Source of the DNA: Pristionchus mayeri
Taxonomy: Eukaryota > Nematoda > Chromadorea > Rhabditida > Neodiplogasteridae
Reading direction: 5' to 3'
DNA: 64,000 nt
NCBI GenBank assembly: GCA_036245805.1
Contig: BTRK01000006.1
Location: forward strand, 22,414,365 to 22,478,364
Below, in pieces: positions 41,230 to 53,139 of this stretch; the first letter of the stretch is position 1; every line of letters begins with the position of its first letter. The translations under genes and the position numbers were made by a program. The notes under the pieces are model-generated. The model did not search any database and was not told where the DNA came from. It saw only the letters and a list, made by a program, of their open reading frames with translations.

Positions 41230-42184
41230 CCTTGCTGCAAATAATGAGTGAGATGAGAATAAATATTAAATATTGTAAATACATAGTATAAAACTTTATT
41301 TTAAAAGGATAACATGCGCAACGCGATGAAATGCGACCGCAAACGCCGAGAAAATCATATTACTCAATATCGCAAATAAATTTCACAACATATTATTATT
41401 ATGGTGCAAGTCTTCCTTCCTAATCGTCACAATACATAACATCGATCGGTCAAACAAAACATGTAGTGAAAAGGTGAAAATGTGTACCTTATCGATTGGT
41501 TGTGTGGGGTGCGTGGGACAGGACCGTCTACGAGTGCGACGATCGAGGGGAACCCAGTCGAGGACACGTAGAGCCTGTCGATTCCAATATGTGAATTAGG
41601 TGAGACAGTGTGCCAGTGGGGGAGAATTAGAGAGAGCGAGGAAAGCGCAGGTAAATACCAGCGGTCGCCAACGAAAATAGTAGAGTGAGGGATGCTCGAG
41701 GATATTATTAGCATCGCGGGATGGCTTGCTACGGAAATAGGTGGGAAAGTGATTAAGAGGTGGAACTTTTGCTCTTTCCCAACAATCGTGGTGATAGTTG
41801 GGAAAGAGCAGAAAAGGTACCAGCCGGCCTAAAAATATATTAATTAAATGATTATGCGCAGAATTCAAGCCACAACGCGGCGATGTATTTCTTCAGGACC
41901 TGATATTAAAGATTAGGGGTTAAGGAAGAAAAATAAATGAATTAATTAAGATAACTATGGAAAAATCCGAGCCATATATATTTATCCTCGGCCGCTGTGC
42001 GCTTACAGTATCAACGGCTCAGGCATGAAGTACCATATAGCAAATATGGATCACCGGAATTCGTAACCGGTTTTCAATCACAAACATAAGAAACAATTGT
42101 TAATGGTTTATCAGAGTGAGCGTTGTATATACAAAAACACAAGTGAGGCCGCAATTGAGTATGTATTTACAATACATTATGAAG
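41230..42184. other. Interval between bir-1 and erfa-1, no gene seen
   Basis: About 950 bases holding the 5' region of erfa-1 (including TTTGCAG at its start) and the 3' region of bir-1. Open frames at 41427-41868 show no splice-supported coding pattern. Confidence 0.5.
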
Positions 42185-43257
42185 TTACTTCGGCTTCATT
42201 TGCTGGACGTATTCTGCAGCTTCCGTGAACTGCTTCAGCTGAGACTCGTACCATGTACCCTGGAATTAGTTAAGAAAAATTCGCCAATTAAAACAATTCC
42301 AAAGTGAAATAAAAAATTATTGAACTCAGGATCGCATAAGTCTCTCAGTACTCTAGTCTAAAACAAGAGCTTCGGTTCAAAGTGTAAGATATTCATCATA
42401 GTTCAAAGGTAAAGATAGGAAATATAAACATGCAATCACCATCAGATTCGCTTTCCTGAATGCGATCAGATCGAGGAACTGCTTCATCGTGAGAAGATTC
42501 TCGTCTGTCTGCCCAAACTCAACAAAAAAGCAGTTGGGGCAGTGATCGACGTGCTCCTGCCTGACAATAACCACTATTATCGATGCAACTACATTATTAT
42601 AGAAAGGCATTAAATAAAAAAAAGAGAATCAATTTATGAAAAACTTTTAGGTTGTGAGCGGTAGGATATGGATGGAAAAATATATTAATTAGTACGATTC
42701 AAAATAATAATTCGTTTTCAAGAGATACATGTGAAAAAAGTTACCATGGATCGTCCGTGGGTTCGAAGATCATCTCCTTGAGACAGAAGGCGCACGTTGC
42801 TGCGGAAGGATCTGCACGAGAGCCCGTGAAGTAGAATCCAGCATCTGCCAACTGAGAAAAGAATAATTTACGCGAAGAACAGATTTAAATTGGTACACAG
42901 GATAAGATTATGTAGATCACCTTGTCTCCCGTGCAAACAGCAGTCGGGTCTTTGTCGTAGCAAAATTTCGCTCTGCAAAATATGTGACGAATGAAAAACC
43001 GAACTCCAAGAGAGGTAAGCTTTGAGCGCGAAAAATTACCGAATAACAGTACGTTAACACATTAACATCATCTGAAATACTGTTTGAAAGATTTTTGAAC
43101 GAATTGCTTAAAATTGCGAATAGCTATCCGTACGCAATCTGATTATCTGACAAACAAAATAAGCATACTTTTTGAACGAATCCTTTCTGTGTGCGTTGAA
43201 GATCATATTGGACGCTTCATCGATCATTTTTGAAATGTCGAGCTTTTCTTCAGCCAT
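42185..43257 (-). CDS. bir-1: Survivin-like BIR protein, 147 aa
   Basis: BIR-1 is the survivin subunit of the chromosomal passenger complex with Aurora B and INCENP, acting in chromosome segregation and cytokinesis. Five exons join in phase: 43257-43169, 42972-42921, 42851-42745, 42560-42440, 42259-42185. The single BIR domain has the zinc ligands in CAFC and in HVDHCPNC (His, six residues, Cys) with EPTDDPWQEH between, as in survivin; the gap before CAFC holds AGFYFTGSRADPSAA. A C-terminal helix follows (QLKQFTEAAEYVQQM). C. elegans BIR-1 is about 155 residues. A TTTTACAG ends one base before the ATG, a probable trans-splice site. Confidence 0.97.
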
Positions 43258-45188
43258 TCTGTAAAACAGATAATGTTTAATGATCATAAAACAAGATGAA
43301 GTTAGATAATTACCGTGGAACTATTTAAATTATTCGAAACACGGAAATATATTTGTAGGATACCACGGCTCAAATGCTTTACATGTACTCTTGGAGACTG
43401 GAGTAAGAAAAGACGATAACATGCTAGCGTGAATGATGATATCTTGCAAGAATAGAAAACAATAAAGACCGAAAAACAAATAAAATGTAAAAAAATAAAA
43501 GCTAAAGTTGAATTTAAAAATTGGCGCTCTGGCAACGCCGCACAAAACTTTTATCATTTCTTGCGCGATTAGAATCATGGACGGAACGAATTAGTCACGT
43601 TACGGTCACACGATAAATTACAATAGTGAACTAGTGAGTGGAAAAGTTTCTAGCGATCGTCACGTGAAATTGGAGAATTTTTTAAATGCTTCAATTTTTG
43701 CTGTTATGAGGTTGTCATGAGTGACAAATAACCATATGATAAATATAATTCACACTTTAGTGGAAAATTTTCTCAAACAAGCATGTCCTTCTAAGCTCCG
43801 CCCACTTGGTGTCAGTGACGCACGCAGCGCCCGTCCGCAACGCGTTCCATAGGTCGCTTATTATTTTTTATGTCAATTATTAATTTATGAAACAAAAGTT
43901 TAGTGAACTTTAAATAGTGATAGCAACTAATTGGTGTCGAGTAGTATCATGATTGATTAATCTCGAAAATTGTTTTATCTTTCTTACTTTGAACTACAAG
44001 GAAGCAAACTTACCGTAATCAGACTGAAGTACTCAAATCTAAATTCCTACTCCAATAGTCTAAATCTGCCCGTAGGAGTATGTGTCCTAAAACCCTTGTA
44101 TAGCACATGCAGCCGCAATCTGATTAAAAATGAGTTTATGTGTGAAATCGCATACAATATGAAATAGAGTGGAAAATGGGGATTTACAAGTTCCTATTGT
44201 GAATACTGATGAAGAAGTTGAGAAAGATGGTCAGACACGGGGGAACAAGAAATAGATAGTTCGAAATACATCAACACTCTTCATAAATTTTGTCGAAACG
44301 AGACAAAAATATGCGAAAAAGTGTTCCAGCTTGACCACAATGCCAGATTTGAAAGAACAACGCTATCAATTGCCGATAAACTATTTAATATACAATGATG
44401 AGCTATAGAAAAATATAAAAAAACGCAATAAATGCCTACGAGATGAGCTATAGAGTCTGGAACAGAAGCTACAGTCACTATCGGCCCTTCAAACGACTAT
44501 AGAAAAATCCAAGCATACCGTAAGGATATGAAATTTCGGTGATCCATTCGTTTGGCATTGGGAAGCCATCATAAAAAATATGAGAAGGATCGTCGATCTG
44601 GATCATAAGTAAGATGAACATAAACTATGGCGGAAAAAATGCGGAGAATAAACGAACTTTGAGCGAACGTAGCAAAATTTCGCTAACAACGATTCGCCTC
44701 AAAACAAGATATGATGTGCGTATGGACATTCTAATAGGATTCACAGAAATTCACGAAATAGGGCTAATCAGGAAGAGAATGGCACGAGAAAAACGTCGTT
44801 TTCTCCAAAACATTGCTTCAGTTCAGAAGGTGTTGAAAATTTTCGCTAGTACCGATTCTCGCGAAACGATTACAATCTACCCAGTGATAGATTCTCCATC
44901 AATTCGAAACAAAAACAGAGAGGCGGGCCAATAAACTAATCGATAATCAAGAAAAAATCAATTTTGACCGTAAAAATTCGATTTGGCGCATTGGGAAAAC
45001 ACTCCCGTTTAAAGACACTCGCTCACCATCTTTTTCCCGGTCTTTAAATAGGACTTCCCGGTTTGGTGGTCGCTAAAAAGTTTCGGAAACTTGAGCTCAA
45101 TTGAGGCAAGTTTCGTTTAGCTCGCTCAACATTCTCTCATTTGTTGTGAATCGCTATCAACTACATATTTCCAGACTGGAAGTCCGAT
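43258..45188. other. Divergent intergenic region of bir-1 and ints-2
   Basis: Both flanking genes start here, so two promoters are expected. A TTTCCAG at 45168-45174 leaves a 14-base leader before the ints-2 ATG and is a likely trans-splice acceptor. A plus-strand frame of 106 codons at 44614-44934 is rich in Arg, Lys and Ile and has no recognised similarity; it may be chance or a decayed gene. Confidence 0.5.
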
Positions 45189-48100
45189 ATGGCAACTCTC
45201 CAGCCGTTGGCTGAGGTCTTCGCTACGTTCCAAGATGGCACTTTTCTCGAGAGACTCGCAGACTTCAGTGATGATCAGATCCGTCCATTCCTTCCCTCTC
45301 TCTTCATATCCACTTTCATGTCTATTGGTAGTCAAGATGCGTGCAGTGTGAGTATATTAAATGGTTTCGTTCCCTTAGAATCACAGTCAAGAAGTATTCG
45401 CAATCAGTTCGATTTGGGTTCAGGAATCAATAATGTCTCGGATTGTCTCATTCGAAGACGCTAATCGACTGCAAACCATTGCTGCAGTGCCCTTCCAAGC
45501 CATCGAGCAGATGCTAAAGTACATTGCATATTGATCTGACCTTCTCCGAACAACTAATTGTTTAGTGCTACTCGTCTGCACAAGGAAGTTCTCAACGACA
45601 ACGCTTTCCGCGCTGGCCAGGAAGAAGAAAAAGTGCGAGCAGCGATGATTGTGATAGCATCTGGTATGTGGACTATGTTACGCATTCGTCACTAGATTTG
45701 TAAATTCTATTTACGAAACACAAGGCCTTGTGTCTTTCGCACAGTCTATCTCTAGTTGTTGTATCAATATCTTCCCGTTCTATTGATCTCCAAATATAAT
45801 GATATATTTCAGAGAACGGGGATGATATGAGTAGTGAAGTTCTTCCCTTCATCTCGGAGGATCTCACTGACGAGACTGCTCTCATCTTCTCATTCGTTGT
45901 TCAACTCTGCCCGGGTCTCTGCGATTCCAGGTACGGTAGATACATTCTCAAGTGACAACCTTCTGATGTCGCGAATAAGGTCATTCTCAATATCATCATT
46001 ATTTATCCATTAATTAAGGTGGTAGATTATTAAATATTCCACGTAAAGAATACGGTAGTGAAGTATAAATGAATTTGCAGGAAACTTGCGTACATGGCAG
46101 TGGCCTACAAAAATGCCCCGTTGGTGATTGCGAAGGTATAAGTAGTCATGAACATCTTTTTTTTCTATCAAGGAATCGTTGATCGGCTGATTAATCAGCC
46201 CAATTCAGCTATACATATGATTAGAACACTGTTAGCAACGTCAAATGGGACCGGACAACTTTGTCTTTTATAGTTTTACATGTGCCTCCTTTTAAGGTCG
46301 TAGCCAACAACCCCGAGCTGTTGTATCCAGTGCTTCAGGAACTGTGCGAAGCGAGGATGGCAAGGTGAGAAATGATCCATTGAGATCAGTGGGATGACAG
46401 ATGCTCTGCTTTGATAGACTACAGGAACGTTTCCCCCTAAACCAGTGGTGTGCTATGAAAGGTTAAGCTTTTAAAAACCCGCACCCCCGGTAGCCCCAGC
46501 AAGCTGACGACCGGGGGGGGGACGCTAGCTGTATAGCCTCCTAAACATGCCCCCAAGCCTGCTTAAAACCCCCCTAACCCCCCCTAAATACCCCTAAAAG
46601 CGGCCCTCAGGTCCTAAACTTTACAACTGGCGACCTTCCCCCCCCCCCCCCCGGTCGGCCGGCCCCGGGAGTACGCACCTTTCCCAAACGCGTAACCCCT
46701 CCGTAACCCTGCTAATCCTCACTTAACCCTCCCGGTAGCAAAACGGGGCCCCGCCCATAGCCGAATATACGCGGCCCCGGTCAGCAAAAAATACACGGGC
46801 CCGGACCATCTAACCTTCCAAGCCCATCACTGCCCTAAACTAAAAAATGGAGGGAGTATTCGCTTGTGAATAATTCCTTTTCTAGGACGGTGGAAGATTC
46901 TCCTCGTGGTCGTCAGAGAACGGACATGTTTGCACTCGTGAGTTTATCAGCATCATCAGCTTTTTTTGGATAGTTATTTCATATTATTATTAAGACAGTG
47001 CAGATTTCAGATGGGTCCCTCTTCTTGCCATAGTGTCTCTTTCAGTTGTTGTCTCTCTGTCCGGGGGCGGGGGAGAGCATCATCGGAACACTGCTGGAGA
47101 CGAAGGCTGACGCCCCCCTCGCACTCAAATTGGCTGTAGAGATGCTCGATGTGAGTCATGCATACAACCAGGAAATGGGCATAATCCATTGAGTGATATA
47201 TTGGCGTACATCTCCATCAAATTGAGTGCAAAGGTTTTTTTTGGATATGTCTGCACAATCATCGATTGGTATCTACAGTATCTCTATGCAGGATGACTCA
47301 CTGATCGCCCTGATCCCCTCGGAGATCATCAATCGATCGAGGCCTCTCGCCCAGTTGCTGCATAGAAGCTCTGCCAGGCAGAAGATCCACTCGCTCTATC
47401 GGAGGTACGGTAGTTGAGATGAATCGATGGATGTAATATGATTGCAGACTGGCAGGGATGGCAATGGCATTCCTCACTGAAGGGTGAGCACATCTTCCTC
47501 TACGATTGGGGTGGTACTCCCTCCTGATCCCTCTTCCAGATGTCGCATTTCTGACACGGAGTCGTTCATAATCTGTCTCTGCACTCTCTACGCCTTCTCC
47601 AGCTACAAACCGACGACGGAAGATGCGGAACTGCTCGTCTCCTACCTCATCTCATCATCCACTCATTGTCAGTCAACTGCTTTTAGTTATGTACTATGTG
47701 TATTTTCATCTTACTGCCCTATTAGAGTGAGAATTTCGTGTAATTTTTTTTCTAAAATTTGATTTTCCGTCATTTTTTCTGTTTCTGACGTTCAAGTGGA
47801 ACCCTCTATACTAAAATTTGTCACCAGAAACTCAATTTTGATTAATGTTTTGTACATCTAAACTTCCCATCATAATGCTGCTCTCTATTCAGTCGCTCAC
47901 GATTGTCATCTCATCGTCGCCGTCGCTGTCGTGCTGGGCATTCCCACGGTGTGAGTGAGAGATGTGCTCGCTTTCTCTTCTTGCGAGAACCCATCTATAA
48001 ATAAGAGAATTTCACTTGCATTCAAGTTATCACTCAATCCTGATATAGTATTTTCAGTGCGCTTTAAAATGTCAAATGACATGTAAAAATGACATAAGCT

Positions 48101-51100
48101 CTGTTTCTTTTTGTTAGAACCAGAACTTTTGCCGATGCTGCGACACTATACTCCATGATTAATGATACATTGCAATGTAGTGTTCTCAATAGCACCATGG
48201 TCATTGATCGAAACATAATGATCACTCTTGTTCAGCAACATGAACAATGCATTCACGGAACGGATCGTCAAGTGGCTGGCATCTCTGCGGGAATTGTGTG
48301 CAAGCGGGTGAGTGATCTACCTCATTTATGGTTGCTATTATGAATGGCTTGTTAGTTCTGTGATGTAGTTACAGCGTTGACAATCAAATTGTCAGCTACT
48401 TGTGTTATTTGCGAGGCTTTGTGAATTCGCGTTTCAAAATTTTCTTGTTGAGAAATGCGTTAGAGTAATGCTGCACAACGTTGCCATTCACTCTCGCATA
48501 TCCAGCTCTAGTACAGATGATGAAGCATATTGAATAGACTGATCGATATGGTACCGTAATATCAGGAGCAACGCCCGGTACACTCTCTCACACACACTCC
48601 TCTTCATCTGCACTTGTCTGACGACGAAAAAGACGGAGCCACTCGCCCCATTCCTCGCCAATATCATCAAGATGAAGGTGAATGAGGGAGCAAGATGGAC
48701 AACGTTAACATTAGAATTGTGGGAGATAAAGAGAGGGAATTTTTTTGCATTCAATGATATGACTTCTGGCAGGCGTCGGTGCCACCCCGTCAAGTGGCTC
48801 TCCTCCAGTCGATGACTCTCGATGCGGGATTCACGGAGAGGGAATTGGCACTCATGTGCACGCGACTGCCTGTCAGTATGCACTTTCAACTCTTATCACT
48901 TTGTTAGAAATACTAATAGATAATGAAGAAGACGGAAATCAGTATTGATATGTCGTTGGTATTCATCGTTGCTTCGACTACGTGCGACTACGCGGTCTAA
49001 ATATTAAATTGACACATTGGTCAATTCGAGTTTTGATTAGAATCCCTTGTGTTTCTCTCATCCTAGATGCGTCATTCCCCTCCCAACCGTCCCTCTCTGC
49101 AGGTGACCTCCTCTCTCTCTGCCGACTTGGCCGACGTGAGCATCCCCGCATACTGCATCAATGAGCTACTCAAGGAAAATTTGTTCGCGAAGAGCGGAGT
49201 CGAGATAACGGTACTGCAGTTTTCTTCCATGATATATTGGTGCTACAATCACTTTGAAACAACATAGAAGGAGCGATTTCAAAATGATAATGATTCTCCA
49301 ATTATCACTCATTACAATATACGGTTTTTTAAAATATTTATTTTATTAATTTGTTTGTCTCTCGATGAGGCTGTTCTTATCAGAGTTGGATGGAGCGTCA
49401 GTTGCGTGAGTGTTCCACTCCCCTTCATCCTCTCGTCCCTGGACTACTCGATCGACTGGCCATTATGAGTGTGGCTGACAGTGTCAAGACCATCTCCAAT
49501 AAGTTCATCGAGGTACCATCTTCGCGTATTTGCCATCTTCTCTTTTGTTCATACTTGTTTAGGGTTTTAATCTCAAACTAATCATCGCAATGCAATGAAT
49601 TAATAGAATTAGATAATGACGACGATGCATTCTTTTTTAGCAGCTGAATAGAGAGACGATCACTATCTCCAATGGTCTTCATCCTACCCTTCGATTGATC
49701 ACTCTATCTGATTCAGGAATCCTTCTCTGGTCCCCTCACTTCTTCCGATTCGTTCACTCTACGGATCGTGTGTTCCTTCTTTCTTCTTTCCTATCGACTT
49801 CACTACGATACAGCGAGGGCGACGGATAGAGGTAAGGAAGGCACTAAATTAACTTTAGATCAAAAATAAAATCACATTTCAATTTGCATTGACAATGGTT
49901 TGAAATATGAATTTCTTGGAGTGACTCAGCGTGTTCTCCTCTATCCCGAGTCGATGTACACCACCATCCCTCTACGGTATCTGTTGGGAGTAGTCGAGGT
50001 ACTCATAGTTCATTTCCATTCTTTGATTTCGTACATGAATGTCCCAAGATGAATCTTCAATTGCGTATCAAATATGTGATAGGAACAATTGATGATAATT
50101 GGCTGTTTAACATTTCCGAACTCACGAACATCAGTAGAAATTGTAGATGTGTGATTATTCGACATAGTACTCCTGACACTGCGATTTCAGTTGCTGGACA
50201 GTGAGTACTCGTCCATTCGTGGATGGTTAACTCGACTCGCAGCAGAGATCTACCCCTACATGCAGCCGAGTACCGAGAGTGTGGAGATAGTGAGACTCAG
50301 TCTGAAGGAGGGCCAGAGGAAGAAGAAGGTCGACGAGGCTGAGGTCTGCCACTTCTTGTACTTGTCTGGTATTGTTAAACGGTTCTCCGTTATATTCGTT
50401 GCATTGCTAAAAATAATTTGCGCTTTGACGTGCATATATCGCGTTTGGAGTTAATTTTGTGTATCTGTGATAGATTCGTCTGGTTCTTCATGATTTTATT
50501 CGAGGGGTGATTATTTGCAGTTGGAACGGCAGCTGCAGGGATCAAATCCTCTTGTCGCCGTGAGGAGAATCGAAGCTGCCCCACTCTCAGATCAGGTTGG
50601 ACTGATCATTCTCACTCACTAATCTAATCATTTCGAAAATTTAATTTAATTTAAGCAGAAGCTGAAGAGTATGAAAGGCTCTCTTGTTGATCGTGAAATC
50701 CTGATTGAAGTTCATATAAATTTTACTCGTTGTATTTCCTAGTGTTGTTCAGTACCTCCTCCTCCCCCTAATCGCTCGTGCAACTCTTCTCTCCCTCCGA
50801 CCGGATACTCCTCGCGAGTCTGTCACTGCCACCACTCGATTATGGCTGAAGATGGAGAGTGTCGTCCCGAGAAGTCTCATCGAGATGTAAGTGCAACCGA
50901 GGATGGGGTCTGTAGTATTGATCAACTATCCCCTGGAGGCTTGTAGGTGGATACCTTCAGACGCCTTGCTGTAGCGATCAAATGACACTGATTAAACAGG
51001 GTCACGAGCAGTGTGCTATTGCCAGTTGCATATTGATTACGTACTTCCGTTCTTTCAGTTCTGCCCGTGAGTGGTTGTCAGCGGGTGGGTGCAGGGAGAT

Positions 51101-53139
51101 TGTCCCCGTCGAGAAGTTGTATGATATGCCCCCACTACTGTTCAGAGTAGACAGGAAGGTAAGAGGAGGCGGGTTGTAAGAGTAGGGATGAGGGGAGAAA
51201 TAAGTGCAGGAGAAACGGGTTGCACGGATCAATAAAAGTCGTTACGTGAAGGAATCAAAAATGTCTCGAATGATTCTAATGGGAAGTGCGATAGGGTGTG
51301 ATAATCTCCTCCTCTTGAGTTGTTCTCATCTCCTGCCCATCTGGAGTGTTTCCTCCGTGCTCTTTCCTTCTTCGTGCAGGCAGGGAGGACGAGACTGGGC
51401 AAGGAACTCACTGCCTGTCCAGAGAGAGAGTACGTTATATGGATAGCTAATAGTTTCGAAATCATTATTACAATATCATGCATGTATGAAAATTTATAAC
51501 AGAAGGGAAGATGAAACTTCGATTTGTATTTCTGGAGTATTATTATTACATTTGTGATTAACGGTTCTACGTGATAGTCTTGTCACATTCTCTATTGCCT
51601 ATATTTTTTTAAATTTTAGAATGTTTCTCTGATCTTATTCCCCTCCTTCAGTGATTTCACGAAGGCGGAGCGAGACATCATATCTTCGACTAACGATCAC
51701 GCACAGTCTGCTACCATCGTGCACGCTCTCGTCGAGATCATCGACCCCAAGAGATTCCAAATAAATCATCGTACGTCATCAAGGGATACGGTAGGAAGAC
51801 TAGGAGGTGCTAGAAGGACTCCTATCGTCGACGATGCTTGAGCAGAGACTCATTGTGTGTAAACACAGTGGTGAATAGACCTCGTTACGGATATGCATAC
51901 AAGCATATGATGCTATTTTGAGACGTAACATAAGACATATTGAAATCTCAGTTGCGAGCAATAAACCGATCATTCACGCACGAAACATAGAACAAGAATG
52001 TGGATGTTTTATGCGAAAGCATTATCCCTCTGCAGCTACTCTGTGCCCTGTTCGACTGGACGAGTTGCGTCGATTGGCGTGTGAGGAGATCCATCAGATG
52101 TTCATCACTGATCGACAACTACTCAAATTAGTATTGTGGCAGGTGAGGGAAGGGACCAATTGCACTTAGCATTTGATCATTGAGACAGATTTGCCGAATA
52201 TGACATTATTTAGCGGAATCATGTAGTTGTTTGATATTGGTGTTCCGTAATGGCATCTGTTTGGATGCTGCCTGTGCACATGCTTCCCTCCCTGGTCGAC
52301 TCGATTCCCTCCCTGCACGTGGCTCTCGATCTGGTCACTGAGATGCTCGCCACTCCAGACATGGAACGACGGCTATTCGCAGTGGCTGTCACTGCACAGA
52401 TATCACACAAGGTACGTGAGGCTACTCTTTTTCCTATTGCATCACAACTTTAAAAATTTTTCCAAAATAATCGTTTTTTTTAGAATACGACCCGTTGTAA
52501 TTATGCGCTAGAAAAGGGGCTTAACATCAGGGTGAATCATCCTTGTGGTATTTAATAGACTAACATAAACTGGTAGAGCGAGGTGGTCACACCCGTCATC
52601 CTTCTGCTTCCAGTACCGAATCGTGCAATCAGCGAAGACGATGGAGTTGGTCATAGATGTACTACACACGATGATCAAACACTGCCCCACTCACATCCAC
52701 ATGAATCTGATGCAGAGAGTCGTCCCTTGGCTGGAACAAACCATCGAGGTATGGGGAGGGGAATACCGTAGTCAAAGGGAAGGGGTACTGTAGAGGAAGG
52801 CGAGAATGGAAACGGTGTGAGTGCCTATAATAAACAGAAGTGTGCAGGTCTTCCCCCAGATGGCCGGTGATATCACTAAGATTCTGATGACAACGAGTGC
52901 GATCGCAAAGGTAATCAATTGGAGTGATTCTCTGACTAATTAAGGAATTTATTTATTGTTAAACACTTTGGAAGGAAAGGGATAGGGAAGGAGGTAAAGA
53001 AATGAGAAAGTGTAATTGATTGCAGTCTCGATTGGCTCTCAATCCAGCTGCAATCGGTACTTCGACTCCCGTCGAGACTAAATTGATCCAATCGATCGAC
53101 GATTCGATCACCAGAGCGATGATGAAGGTTTCGATGTAG
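45189..53139 (+). CDS. ints-2: Integrator complex subunit 2, about 997 aa
   Basis: INTS2 is a scaffold of Integrator, which cleaves snRNA 3' ends and terminates paused RNA polymerase II. Thirty exons could be followed, among them 45189-45347, 45424-45518, 45566-45663, 45813-45930, 47046-47150, 47292-47404, 47540-47667, 48566-48677, 48773-48871, 49103-49210, 49384-49512, 49717-49831, 49922-49998, 50191-50343, 50521-50595, 50753-50886, 51059-51158, 51652-51770, 52036-52142, about 52265-52411, 52614-52748, 52848-52910 and 53026-53139. Diagnostic stretches against human INTS2 are VTSSLSADLADVSIPAYCIN, RQLRECSTPLHPLVPGL and MLPSLVDSIPSLHVALDLV. The mostly helical protein is shorter than human (about 1204). 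The exon near 52265 lacks a canonical acceptor. Exons around 47893-48307 are less certain. Confidence 0.92.
46430..46835. repeat. C-rich insertion in an ints-2 intron
   Basis: The intron 46365-46885 contains about 400 bases with extreme C bias on the plus strand: runs such as CCCCCCCTAACCCCCCCTAAA, a run of 16 C near 46640, and GC-rich blocks (GGTCGGCCGGCCCCGGG). Composition differs sharply from all flanking sequence. No terminal inverted repeat or coding frame was identified. Confidence 0.6.

Noticed and set aside
41427..41868. Two overlapping minus-strand frames between bir-1 and erfa-1
   Set aside because: No splice-consistent continuation, no motif, and composition (Ser/His/Pro) not resembling neighbouring coding exons.
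46540..46600. Telomere-like CCCCCCTAA repeats
   Set aside because: The repeat is irregular and does not match the nematode telomere unit TTAGGC; it is confined to one intron.
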